Origin: Diphasiastrum complanatum
Lineage: Eukaryota > Streptophyta > Lycopodiopsida > Lycopodiales > Lycopodiaceae
Reading direction: 5' to 3'
DNA length: 64,000 bases
NCBI GenBank assembly: GCA_029204225.1
Contig: CM055111.1
Span: 28,230,340-28,294,339 of the forward strand
Part shown: positions 12,301 through 21,423 of the stretch, in pieces
How positions within the stretch are numbered: the stretch's first letter is position 1
How the letters are laid out: each line of letters starts with the position of its first letter
Position numbers and translations under genes: made by a program
The notes under the pieces: generated by a model
Databases searched by the model: none
Told to the model about the DNA's origin: nothing
Seen by the model: the letters and a program-made list of their open reading frames with translations, nothing else

Positions 12301-15300
12301 GGACCATAAATGGATCTACAAAATATCCACAAGAGTGATTGGATGCTTGCTTAACAATCTATCAAAAAACTAGACACAAAAAAGTTGATCTAGATTGGCA
12401 ATTTGACAAACAACAAGCATTAACAATCAAAAGCATTGATAAACATTGAAATCCAAGCCCAGACGTGTGTACTACAGGCTGTAGTACGGCCTTCAACCTG
12501 AGAAACAAGTAGAAATTGATTTGGTTTCATTTGGATTAAAAAAACTCAATGTACATAGTGAACTAGCTTGAGATTGCCAATGAGCTCCAAAAAAAAAAAA
12601 TTTCTTACTATGGAGAGAGGGAATACATAGCAAATTCGACTTCCTTCTTGAAGTTAGGTGGATTTCCAGCATGTAATAAGGAAGTTAACTCACTCTCCTT
12701 GACCTAAAATGAAATCCTAGTCTATTTCCTAGAGTTATCTTTGGTAGGTAGCTAGTTGGTCAAATTTTCACCTTAAACTTAGGTGTAGGTCCTATAAAGT
12801 AGGGATGACCACCAAATAGACATGACCAACTCTCTTGACTTGACCTAACCTACATTAGGATGGGTTTCCCATGTGGCATCATGGCCTCACATGTGTGGGA
12901 CCCACTTATGTACACAATTTACATTATTCTACATGGTTTTTGATCAAGCTAGATTTGCCAATTTTTGGCAATTCTTCACACTCCTCCTCAAATTTAGCTT
13001 GATCTATTTACAACTCTCTTGATAGATCAATGAAAGCTTTTAGAAGTGTCTAAAAATCCAGCTACAAACAAGGGACTTTTGAGACTCCAATAGAGAATGA
13101 TGTCCATGAAGGATCTTTCACCACCTCTTAGAGGATCCCTTACAAGATGTTCCATAAATGTGTCTCTATACATGTAGCACACTTCAAAACTAAACATCAT
13201 GCCAAGCCATGGATGCCATGGCATTTTGTGCACTTGAAGATACATCAATTAAAATATTAAGTGCATAAATAATGTTGCCAAAGACAACTTGTCTTGCTTG
13301 ATCCATATGATTGAGCCTAGATGGCTCCATCTTGATACTCAAGGTTCTTCTTGGAGTCCTTGGGTCTTGAGCTTGCTCCTCCACTTGACTTGACTCCAAA
13401 ACATCAATGAATTGAATAATGTGTTGATCCAAAGGTGCTTCTTCAAGTTTACAAATCTTCCACTCTTGAAAGATCACATTTCCACCATTGACAAATTCTT
13501 TGGTTGAAAACAAGTAGATTCTACAATCTCTACTTGAAGAGCAAAACACTACCATTATTCCTATCATTGAAATACGATAATCTTTGGTCCTTACATTGGA
13601 ATGATCATGCTCAAAGCATGTGGACCCAAAGATTTCCAATACAAATGATGTTTCATCTTTTATGGCACTATTCAAACTATTACAAAAATAGTTATCCAAT
13701 GAAATTGCTTTATCAACAACAAATGTAGATTTCAAAGCATCCCATTTCATTGTCTTGTCATACAAAGTAATAAACACCATGAATCAGAAACAAGTCACCT
13801 CATGTCTACTAATACTTTCCAAAAAGTATTCAAAGATAGTAGACTCTCCAATGCTCACCACCCTTGCAAGATGCACACTTGAATGGACAATTTGCATGCA
13901 ATTTGATGACTCGGACATTGTCATTGAGGACTCCCTTGGAACTCTCATGCTTTGAGGCTGATCCTCATGATCTTCCTCCTTTTGATGCTCCTCCTCAATG
14001 CAAGCAAGATCACACTTTGCCAAGATCTCCTCTTGAGTGATCTCCTCCTTTGCCAAGCTCATTCTTTCAAAAGCAACACTAGCTTCCAACTTAAACAATC
14101 TTCCATGTTTAAATCCCTTTGCAATGCAAACATCATTCTTCAAGATGAAGCAAACACCATGCTTAAAGTGGACATCCAAACCACTTTCTAAGAGTAGACC
14201 AACACTAAGCATATTCTTGGTGATTGATGGTACATAAAGGACATTTTCTAGATCCATGCATTTTGAGGATTCTAGATACAAAGAGATGGTGCCAACACCA
14301 TCTATCCTACACTCTTCATCATTTGCAGTAAAGACAAACTTTTTAGCATCATTGAAAGAGTGTAAGGTTGAGAAAAAGTCCTTTTCACAAGACATGTGGG
14401 AGCTAGCCCCTCTGTCGATCCACCAATTGTCTCTTGAATTGCTATTGCTTGTTGGTGAGGATGTAGATGCCATCAAGAATACATCTACTTCATCCTCCTC
14501 CTCCTCCTTTGCAAGGTTTCCTTGTTTGTCCTCCTCCACTTGTGCTCTTAGCCTCTTGTAGCATTTAGATGCATAATGCCCCTTCTTTCCACAAAAGAAG
14601 CATTTTTGCTTTGACTTGTCCTTTGAACTTGATGCATCATCCTCTTCTTTGGCCTCCTTTGGATGCTTCTTCTTTACATTGGTCTTCTTTTTGCCCTTGA
14701 ATGAGAAATTGGATTTCTCATCACCATCCTGCAAAGACAAGGAACTCATCCTAGATTTTGCATGGAGCATCCTACACTCTTCAGCCACTAATACACTGTG
14801 AAGTTTTTCTATAGTTGGCAAAGTGTCTTGGATGGCAAAACTTCGAACCAAATTTGCAAAGTCATCTCCTAGACCATTAAGGACAATTTGTACAAGCTCT
14901 CCATCATGAATCTTCTCTCCAATGGAAGCCAACTCCCTATTTAGAGACTTGATTCTGAGTACATAATCCTATGCACTCTCCTCACTTCTCCTCATGCTTT
15001 GCAAAATTTGATTTCTAAGCATAAGAACTCTAGAAGTGTTGCTAGACTCATAGATTGATTTTAAAGACTCCCAAGCCTCTTTAGCATTAGTACAAGCTGA
15101 TACTTCTCTCAACAAATCATTGCTCACATTCATCTTCACACAATGAAGTGCAAGCCTAGATCTCTTCTTGTATCTAGCTAACTCCTGTGCACCTAGAGGT
15201 TCATCTTCATCTTCAATCAAGAACTCATAAAGGTCTTGGAGCACCAAGAGTGACTCCATTCTAACCTTCCAAATAGCATAATTTGTAGAATTCAACCTCT

Positions 15301-18300
15301 CACTAGCTTCTAGAAGGTATGCTCCAGCAGATCCCATCTTACGAGTGACTTCTACAAACAAGAAATCGATTTGATTGACTTGAAACTCACAAAGGTCTCA
15401 CACTTGCAGTGTTTCACTCAAATTTGATTTCTAATCCAACAAATGGACTATCACTCCCTCACAAAGCTGGAATGAAGATAAGATGAAGTGAACACTACTT
15501 TCAAACAAATCTTGCCAAGAAATGGATTTGATTGTCTCTAGAAACTCACTAAGGTCTCTCTCTTGTAGTTTTTCACTCAAATTAGATTTATAATCCAACA
15601 AATGGACTTATAATCTCAGTTCTAGCACTCCCTCACAAAGTTGGAATGAAGATAAGATGATGTGAAATCTACTTACAATCAAATCTTGCCAATTTTGGCT
15701 ATTTTTGGACAAAAAAATGGCTTAATCTCTTTCTTCCTTCTTGGTGTACTTTCAAGACCTGTTTTTAACCTTAATAGAACTTGAACTCAGCCTAGATTAA
15801 TTAGATTCCATGAAACAAATTCAAATCTAATCAATGGCAAATGATCTTGGTAGATTATCCTAGGATCTCCACCAAAAATTACACCAACAGCTCACAAATT
15901 GAATTTTTTTGGATCAAATGAATACCATGCATTAAATGCAGGTTCAGAGATGCCCACACATGTGGACAGTACGGATTTGGACCCCTACCAAGTTTGGGAT
16001 CAAATCTCCTCCCCAAAATCAAGATTCTAGCTTGCCCTCTCAATACTAGCTTTTAGCACCAAAACTTGCTAAAAATTGATTTGCATTAGATCAATGGCTT
16101 ATGCTCTTGTACTTGGCTCTGATACCATGTGAAAGTACTGTACTTTAGGACCATAAATGGATCTACAAAAGATCCACAAGAGTGATTGGATGCTTGCTTA
16201 ACAATCTATCAAAAAACTAGACACAAAAAAGTTGATCTAGATTGGCAATTTGACAAACAACAAGCATTAACAATCAAAAGCATTGATAAACATTGAAATC
16301 CGAGCCCAAACGTGTGTACTACAGGCTGTAGTATGGCCTTCAACCTGAGAAACAAGTAGAAATTGATTTGGTTTCATTTGGATCACAAAAACTCAATGTA
16401 CATAGTGAACTAGCTTGAGATTGCCAATGAGCTCCAAAAAAAAAAAAATTTCTTACTATGGAGAGAGGGAATACATAGCAAATTCGACTTCCTTCTTGAA
16501 GTTAGGTGGATTTCCAGCATGTAATAAGGAAGTTAACTCACTCTCCTTGACCTAAAATGAAACCCTAGTCTATTTCCTAGAGTTATGCTTGGTAGGTAGC
16601 TAGTTGGTCAAATTTTCACCTTAAACTTAGGTGTAGGTCCTATAAAGTAGGGATGACCACCAAATAGACATGACCAACTCTCCTGACTTGACCTAACCTA
16701 CATTAGGATGGGTTTCCCATGTGGGATCATGGCCTCACATGTGTGGGACCCACTTGTGTACACAATTTACACTATTCTACATGGTTTTTTATCAAGCTAG
16801 ATTTGCCAATTTTTGGCAATTCTTCACAAGGTGTAGGTATATAGCCAAACATTGAACAGCTACCAGGCAGAGATCGATAAGTACCGGACAAGCGCAACTC
16901 ACGAGCTCGCCCAGGCCAAACAAGCCCTCAAGACTTGCCAACAGCACATGGAGAAGAAGACCCAGTCCACCTCCGTGGTGATTCCACCACCACCCATTTT
17001 TTATGCTACACAAACCAGCACGAGCCAGGACCAAAGCCAGCAAGCAACAGGGGGGTTCAATCAAGATCAAGGGTCCGAAGGCCAAGACCAAGGACCAGCA
17101 GATACGGGTGCTGAGACGCGAGACCAAGGCCAAGATGCAGGTCCAAGCCAAAGCCAAGAGGAAGGACAGGCCTCGTCCTCCAGAGGTTCGCGCACCATAT
17201 CTACCAACCGGGCCTTCCGAAGACCAAAGTCCGTAGAGGAGAAAATAAACGAATTCCTAGCGAAGTATCCCCACGAGTCATCACGAGGCGGCTGGCAGAT
17301 ATCTTTTCCAGCTCAGACAATAAAGGGCAATGAGCTGCAAGCATTACCTGCCCTCCACCCACACCAAAGTGGCGTCAGCAGCTTTTTGAAAGAGACTCTA
17401 CGGCCATCAGAGCCTATGTGACAAGTCCGCAACAACTATGGGTGAACGCGCACTTCCTGCCATGCACACGATGATCCAAATGGGCGGAATGCGGCACCCC
17501 TCTAGACAAGATCACGATTCAGAATTTCAATTGGCCAAGGATTCCATCAGATCATGGTTGGGATACGGATGTAGACGCCGGAAGGGCTCTCACCATATTC
17601 GCCAATAAATATTTCAACTGCCCTGATCCAACAATCCGCGTGACAGCCACTTACGCCCGGAGAGCATTTAATAGGGATTGAAACTAAAGGGGACAATTTT
17701 CTCCCTCCCATATTCTTTGATCCTAATAAGGCGCTAGCTTCCGACAAAGTCGAAGATCAGCTGCCAGTCGCTCATGTCCATTACCGAGCTGCCTTCCTTG
17801 GCGATTCTTGTGCGCAGATTCCAAACGAGGGTCAACCAAGACTGGCTGATAGGAGTCCACAAGTCCCTTCACATGCCCAAGGACTTGAAGAAACTGGACC
17901 GCATCAATTTCATGGAAGATGTCACGGGCTACCTGATCCACCAGAGGCGGGCCAAGAAGACTCTTTACTGAACCAACAGAGTGCCCAGGGACCGGCACTA
18001 CTTTAGGTCGTGGGTCATGTTGGGGGTATTCCCGACGAAGTGTAAATAAATAAAATCGTCCAATAAAATGTGTTGCGAGGGGATGGCATCATGCACGTAT
18101 AAGCCCATGGCCCAATGAGCACACAAGCTAAGTTGTAATTAAAATAATAGGCTTGGGACCTTTGTAAGTAAAATAAAACCTGAGGCCCAAAGTCAATTTT
18201 AAAATTAGAGATTACTTTTTTATAGTTGGGTCCAATTTGGGACTCACATGAATCTTGTGAATTGCAATGTACTTTTTGTGGACCCTTGGATCAAGTTGGG

Positions 18301-19011
18301 TCCAAGATGAATGGATAGGATCAATCTAAATATTAGCCAATAGGATTTTGGGGCAAGGGCCTTCCCCATTTTATAAAAAGGCACCATTTGTACTCTATTT
18401 TTGTGCTTAATGAGAAGGAGGAAACTCTACCAATTTGGAGAACTAAGCATCCTCATTTGCTAAGCACTCATGCTAATGCTTTTTGTTGTGTGTTTCTAAT
18501 TATTTCCATTTCTATATTGTTGTTTTAATAATTATGGCTTCTCCATTAGCATGCATATTGAGCTTTTGAGCTAACCTCCCCCTCAACTCTATCTCTCTCT
18601 TTCTCTCTTCTCCTTCTTTCTCTTCTATTCTACCCTTCCCTTTCACCAACAATCAAGATGAAGTTAGTTTAGGGAAGTAGAGTCAGTGTGAGTACTGTTA
18701 GTGGAGGTAAAGTTAGATGAAAAGTAGAGAACTAACTAAAAGTAGCATCTATGCATAGTTAGGTGCCTATCCAGTGAACTAACCCTTGTTGATAGGCGGG
18801 AGGGCTATTACAATGTCGGATCGAAGACCCTACAATCTTGAGTCATTGTAGGATGGTAGCCTTCATTTATCAAGATAACTTGTTGGAAGGAGTTTGGTTA
18901 GCTAGCTAAAAAGCTTGAATTCTTCTCTTATTTAACCATCAAAATTGTTCCTTGATTGTGTCTTTGGTTTCTAATGAAGTTGGAAGTTGGCTCTCCTTTT
19001 GTTCTTGTAGA

Positions 19012-19096
<85 letters not shown>

Positions 19097-21423
19097 TATT
19101 CTATAAGAAAAATTAATGGAATGAGCCAATATTCTCCATGCTCTACCTCTTATACTACAGTTGCAACCCCTAACAACAATGTGCATGGCATCCATTACAT
19201 TGCATATTGCCTTTTCTTTTGGGTTTTTATTGAAAATAATGTGTAATATAGTGCTAGTTCTTTTAATGAAAATTAAAAATCAATCATGTCTGATAGAGTT
19301 TAATTACAGATCAATAATGCTGGAATAATTTCATACTTTCATAAGGATAAGAAGCAAGGGGCGATGGATGTAGTCGCGACGAATTACTACGGTGTGAAAA
19401 AAGTTACAAAGTCTCTTCTTCCACTAATTAGACCATCAGAAGCTTTTGGCCGGATTATAAATGTTAGCTCACGTACTGGGCAACTTCAGGTGAGTACAAT
19501 TCAATTGCATTAACCTTGTTTGGAACTATCAAACTTATTGAAATTTCATAGCTAGCAGTCATTCACATTATAACGTATTTTTCGGTCTATCCATATATGA
19601 ATGCAAGCATCATAGCCATAAAGCCTAGACTTTACAAATCCACATTTGATTTAGAGTGCTAGTTAGGCATTTTCATAAGTTGTGATAAGTGCTTATATGA
19701 AGGCCATATAAATGCTAGTACGTTTGGGAGCCTCGGTAGGACTTTGCTTGCTCTATGTTCTAGGCAATGCATTGTAGTGCAGGTTTGCATGAGGTCGTGG
19801 TGCTACTTGAATTAATGAAATGTAGTGATTTATGATCAGTTGCCATGTGCATATTAAAGAACATATTGCTAGTGTTTATTTTTTTAAATTGCATTTATTT
19901 TTCTTTCGTACTACGTAGTGGCTATCTTAAAATGGAGTTCCCAACCTTGAGCTTGGTGACTTGATGACATCTAAGCTTTAGTATTATAAGGTTTTCTTTC
20001 CTTTCACTTAGAGACTGCTAGTCAAGAGTCATCTTTCATTATGTGCTTCACTCATCACGTGACTCTTTGGCTTATTCTTAAAGATTCTCGCAAATCCAAA
20101 ATCTTTCTCAAAATCCATAAAAACTACTTTCTTTTGTCATGATCTATGTTTGTTTAGAATGTTAACTTCATATAACATTCATGTGAGAGATGTGGAAAAA
20201 GCAAAGACACACCTCGAATATCACCTTTCAAGCTTGCTAGCATGCTAAAAGAATCTGCTGTGATATATTTGGAAATTAAAGATAGACAACATTATGTCGA
20301 TAGACAACCTGCCCATGTCTTGCGCTTGGCTTGTAGTGCAGCAAAATTTCTTGCCTGTTCTGTTTAAAGGAGAAATTTTCTTTGAACGAAGCGCATATTT
20401 AAGGTAAATCTGTTGTTTTCAAGGCAAATAATAACTTCCATTCAGGGCTTGCAACTCAAAGTGTCAAAATCTTGTGGCCGAAGCATGTTGGTGCCCGGAT
20501 CGAAGCAGCAACGGGAGCTAAAAATGTCCTCTTCCGTGAAAGTAGAAAGAAAGCCTGCAATTCTCATGACCAAACCTAGAGTGTGATCGTGAGAAATTGA
20601 AAGATCTATGCATAAATGTTGCAAATACCTCCAGAGTTTGCCACTTTATCACACAATTCAATAAAACACTGATACTCCATTACACACTTTCTTCTGTGTA
20701 GAATTAGAATCAATAGATATACAAATCTATACTCAATTTAATTACATAGCAGATTTTAGCTTATAAAAAACTGTGCCCTAGCAGTCGAAGTACGCTATCA
20801 TATTTAAACTTAAGAGCTTTTTGATGATTGATTTTGGATCAGCAAATTAGTAAGCTTTATGCATTAACCTTCAGGTGTCACCTTGCTCTGATCTTCTGTA
20901 AACAGTCATGGGCACTTCGTTTTTTACATGTAAGTGATATCTTTTTGTTTAACATGAATGTTTCTCATTACTTTCTACTTATTGCCGCTAAACATTGGAG
21001 CGACAGGTTCTCAGGAGTCAGGAGCTAAAAGAGGTTGTATCTGCTGAAATGTTAATAGAAAGTGTAATCGACTCATTTGTAGAGAACTTCTTAGCTGATG
21101 TGAGCACTGGACAAATAATAAGCAAAGGCTGGCCTATAATTGAAGGAAGAGGTCCTGAAGCATACTCGGACTACAGCGTCTCCAAGATTGCTCTCAATGC
21201 ATACACACGTGTACTTGCTGGTGAATTGATGAGTAGGGCAGATGGCCCAAAGATAAGTGTGAATGCCATATGTCCAGGCTACACAAATACTGATATGTCT
21301 CTTGGATTAGGTAAAAAAACTGTGGGAGAAGGGGCAGATACTGCTGTATGGCTTGCTCTCTTACCACCTTCCGAATTACCATGTGGCAAGTTCCTTGCTG
21401 AGCGAGCTGAGGTTCCATTTTAG
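3090..21423 (+). CDS. short-chain dehydrogenase/reductase (carbonyl / menthone / salutaridine reductase-like), 5' exon missing
   Basis: The three exons 3090-3351, 19310-19489 and 21007-21423 join in frame and give about 285 residues of a classical NAD(P)H-dependent SDR of the plant carbonyl-reductase group, which usually has about 300-315 residues. Visible motifs are TGGNKGIG for cofactor binding (3121-3144), INNAG (from 19310), the ATNYYG asparagine, NVSSR with the catalytic serine (19460-19474), and the YSVSK Tyr/Lys pair (21172-21186). The protein ends in GKFLAERAEVPF, typical of the subgroup with a WWS N-terminus. The first exon seen starts in mid-codon (RWWSNET), so a short 5' exon is missing. 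Introns are 15,958 and 1,517 bp, all GT-AG. Likely a soluble reductase of small carbonyl compounds; the substrate cannot be inferred. All catalytic residues are kept, so it is probably functional despite the retroelement-filled intron. Confidence 0.88.
3352..5070. other. first part of the long SDR intron, mostly unrecognised
   Basis: Intron sequence between the donor at 3352 and the copia relic. The right end, from about 5070 leftwards, should be the 3' LTR of that relic, because a polypurine tract and a TGTTGG terminus are visible on the minus strand. I could not place the far end of the LTR. Nothing else is recognisable. Confidence 0.5.
5071..5800 (-). pseudogene. Ty1/copia reverse transcriptase - RNase H relic with polypurine tract
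   Basis: On the minus strand, read from 5800 down, several frames give in order: an LNGVIEEDIYM segment, EGYVLDS...YKLNKALYSL, and YVDDTLLF, the copia reverse transcriptase active site (near 5590-5640). Then comes TIIFSDNQSAI of RNase H (about 5290-5330), IEIQYHHVRSKV, and DVFTKALS near the pol C-terminus. A stop is followed by an AAAAAGGGGG polypurine tract and a TGTTGG LTR start at 5076-5071. Multiple frameshifts and stops make it dead. It sits antisense within the SDR intron. The 5' half (gag, protease, integrase) is absent. Confidence 0.8.
5941..7240 (+). mobile_element. eroded LTR-element remnant with a 240-bp direct repeat
   Basis: The segments 5941-6176 and 6916-7160 are direct repeats sharing CTGGAGGAATGCATGAAG at their start and the block ending in GGTTGGGTG. 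Between them an open frame (6196-6440) leads to a purine-rich GTTTAAGGGGGGAAGAA at about 6429-6445, followed by TGTTACG at 6446. This resembles a polypurine tract next to an LTR start. I infer an old, internally deleted LTR element whose two LTRs are partly preserved. No retroviral domain is clear in the frame. Confidence 0.5.
7620..8435 (+). repeat. element A 5' LTR
   Basis: 816 bp. Contains CCAAT (7938-7942) and TATAAAAA (7973-7980) just before GGCACC, a likely U3 promoter. The 3' part has pyrimidine-rich CTCTATCTCTCTC. The LTR end CCCTATA is one base away from the primer-binding site. Related LTRs occur at 18018, 39372 (partial), 39877, 42603, 48309 and 52729. Confidence 0.93.
7938..7980 (+). 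promoter_or_regulatory. LTR promoter: CCAAT and TATA boxes
   Basis: A CCAAT box lies about 30 bases before TATAAAAA. The same arrangement is kept in the related LTRs, for example before GGCACC near 18371, 40224, 42955, 48661 and 53080. It points to the transcription start of the element's genomic RNA some 25-35 bases after the TATA box. Activity is inferred, not shown. Confidence 0.6.
8437..8457 (+). promoter_or_regulatory. primer-binding site complementary to tRNA-Asp
   Basis: TGGCGCCATTGCCGGGG matches the complement of the plant tRNA-Asp 3' end, CCA included, with one mismatch. It starts one base after the 5' LTR. This gives the plus orientation of element A and its Ty3/gypsy affiliation. 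Corresponding sites are at 40670 (three changes) and 43428 (one change). Confidence 0.85.
8458..9488 (+). repeat. element A leader with iterated complementary motifs
   Basis: About 1 kb between primer-binding site and gag contains repeated modules in which AACTCTCGCAGA is followed, after roughly 40-70 bases, by its complement TCTGCGAGAGTT. The clearest pair is 8832-8843 with 8887-8898 (12 of 12 bases). More TGCGAGAGTTAG boxes occur near 8718, 9040 and 9123. The text between them (CCATCTCAGTGAGACCAGGACACAG) also repeats. Start codons in this stretch are few and lead to short frames. It could be a packaging, dimerisation or translation-control region of the genomic RNA; that is inference. Confidence 0.7.
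9489..10860 (+). pseudogene. element A gag (degenerate, internally deleted)
   Basis: It starts at ATG 9489 (MNLRSGRSVARR). The N-terminal part ends in MEIPKYDGSS, normal just before a Retrotrans_gag domain. Stops and frameshifts follow. Compared with element E, the core of the gag domain (about 110 codons after WEVVK) is missing. Downstream are a Gln/Met-rich coiled segment, a degenerate C-x2-C-x4-H knuckle near 10050, and CYRCGEGH (about 10495-10520), the start of a second knuckle, which ends in a stop at 10528-10530. It cannot make a full-length Gag. Confidence 0.78.
10941..12280 (+). pseudogene. gag/protease spacer fused to aORF middle part (element A)
   Basis: The first 55 codons (to AEW at about 11115) match the stretch upstream of protease in element E. 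The frame then switches to aORF sequence at LYPPS, which in copy G lies well inside the aORF. A Ser/Thr/Pro-rich linker with SSSSPP and TRRR, two frame changes and the first part of a coiled coil follow. Stops include TGA at 11938-11940, where copy G has CGA. It is cut at 12280 by copia B and resumes at 16834. Confidence 0.7.
12281..12980 (-). repeat. copia B 3' LTR
   Basis: 700 bp, TGTGAAAG...TTCTTCACA on the plus strand, 3' in element orientation. The AAGCTAAATTTGAGGAGGAG polypurine tract lies just inside it on the minus strand (12981-13000). Confidence 0.93.
13190..13780 (-). pseudogene. copia B integrase C-terminal remnant
   Basis: The minus-strand frame includes IFGSTCFEH, then a YLFSTKEFVNGGNVIFQE segment. 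This matches the pattern of the copia integrase C-terminal region (VFGCxCFxH ... YRLYD ... xxRDVIFxE). The integrase catalytic core and zinc-binding parts are missing. The rest of the frame is degenerate and there is no reverse transcriptase after it. Confidence 0.65.
13784..15337 (-). pseudogene. copia B gag-protease polyprotein with one in-frame stop
   Basis: From ATG 15337-15335 (MGSAGAYLLE) the frame runs about 517 codons with a single TAG at 14971-14969. Order: UBN2-type gag with KEAWESLKSIYESS and LVQIVLNGLGDD, a lysine-rich stretch, a CCHC knuckle CFFCGKKGHYASKC (about 14555-14600), then the protease site. That site reads WWIDRGASSH where active copia proteases have D-S/T-G, so the catalytic triad residue is changed and the protease is probably dead. 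VLYVPSITKNMLSVG of the pre-integrase region follows, then unrelated acidic sequence. Confidence 0.85.
15338..16127 (-). other. copia B leader and primer-binding site
   Basis: Untranslated leader between gag ATG and the 5' LTR. It holds two diverged copies of about 170 bp (CTCACAAAGGTCTC / CTCACTAAGGTCTC, about 15386 and 15546) and ends in the complement of TGGTATCAGAGCC (16115-16127), the initiator-Met tRNA primer-binding site. Confidence 0.75.
16128..16828 (-). repeat. copia B 5' LTR
   Basis: 701 bp, nearly identical to 12281-12980. It directly abuts the primer-binding site complement, so it is 5' in element orientation. Confidence 0.93.
16834..17971 (+). pseudogene. aORF C-terminal half (element A)
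   Basis: Continues the aORF after copia B: the end of the coiled coil (NSYQAEIDKYRTS...QALKTCQQHM), a Gln/Asp/Gly-rich linker, a basic RTISTNRAFRRP box and the conserved C-terminal domain starting KINEFLAKYPHESSRGGWQ. A frameshift near 17400 and others near 17660-17830 break it. The last segment (HKSLHMPKDLKKLDRINFME... ending KKTLY, TGA 17969-17971) is well kept. The stop lies 46 bases before the 3' LTR. Function unknown; see the G and E copies. Confidence 0.75.
18018..18834 (+). repeat. element A 3' LTR
   Basis: 817 bp, TGTTGGGGGTA...GAAGACCCTACA, followed by duplication ATCTT at 18835-18839. The bases just before it (CGTGGGTCA) are not a clear polypurine tract. Confidence 0.93.
18835..19309. 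other. 3' end of the long SDR intron with (CT)40 run
   Basis: Intron remainder, with a CT dinucleotide run at 19014-19093 about 215 bases before the acceptor. The acceptor is TTAATTACAG ending at 19309. Nothing else is recognisable. Confidence 0.8.
19310..19489 (+). CDS. SDR exon with NNAG and catalytic serine
   Basis: Exactly 60 codons between TTAATTACAG and CAG|GTGAGT, phase 0 on both sides. It contains INNAG, ATNYYG (the catalytic-tetrad Asn), LLPLIRPS and NVSSR (the catalytic Ser). The donor GTGAGT is strong. Confidence 0.93.
19490..21006. other. SDR intron of 1.5 kb, nothing recognised
   Basis: GT at 19490, AG at 21005-21006 (GCGACAG). AT-rich, no transposon or RNA feature seen. A short phase-0 exon here is not excluded: related proteins have a few more residues after NVSSRxGxL than the joined exons give. 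Confidence 0.6.
21007..21423 (+). CDS. SDR terminal exon with YSVSK and the C-terminus
   Basis: Starts in phase 0 after GCGACAG and ends at TAG 21421-21423 (138 codons). Contains the variable substrate-loop region ending in KGWPIIEG, YSVSK (21172-21186), LNAYTRVLA, NAICPGYTNTDM and GADTAVWLALLP. All are in the order and spacing of plant carbonyl reductases. Confidence 0.93.
   Translation, partial: VLRSQELKEVVSAEMLIESVIDSFVENFLADVSTGQIISKGWPIIEGRGPEAYSDYSVSKIALNAYTRVLAGELMSRADGPKISVNAICPGYTNTDMSLGLGKKTVGEGADTAVWLALLPPSELPCGKFLAERAEVPF

Larger units (their letters stand above)
12281..16828 (-). mobile_element. copia B: non-autonomous Ty1/copia element nested in element A
   Basis: The LTRs 12281-12980 and 16128-16828 begin TGTGAAAGT and end in TTCTTCACA. 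The duplication AGGTG lies at 12276-12280 and 16829-16833. A complement of the initiator tRNA-Met site (GGCTCTGATACCA, ending 16127) next to the right LTR, and a CTCCTCCTCAAA complement of a polypurine tract after the left LTR, show minus-strand orientation. Inside are gag, protease and a small integrase C-terminal remnant, with no reverse transcriptase or RNase H. LTRs differ at about 16 positions by eye (about 2%), so it is younger than element A, as nesting requires. Confidence 0.92.
7620..18834 (+). mobile_element. element A: Ty3/gypsy-type LTR element, no pol, carries gag and aORF
   Basis: The LTRs 7620-8435 and 18018-18834 start TGTTGGGGGTA and end in CCCTATA/CCCTACA. The 5-bp duplication ATCTT lies at 7615-7619 and 18835-18839, so both ends are original. 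Order: LTR, primer-binding site for tRNA-Asp, repeat-rich leader, degenerate gag, aORF, LTR. No protease active site, reverse transcriptase, RNase H or integrase is visible, so it would have needed proteins in trans. Copia B interrupts the aORF. I count about 34 differences between the two LTRs by eye (about 4%), so the insertion is moderately old. It lies in sense orientation in the SDR intron. Confidence 0.9.

Noticed and set aside
18956-19246. Open frames across the CT run (Leu-Ser and Glu-Arg repeats)
   Set aside because: They are produced by the dinucleotide repeat in the SDR intron; no flanking coding signal.
21194-21418. Minus-strand frame opposite the last SDR exon
   Set aside because: Shadow of the coding exon.
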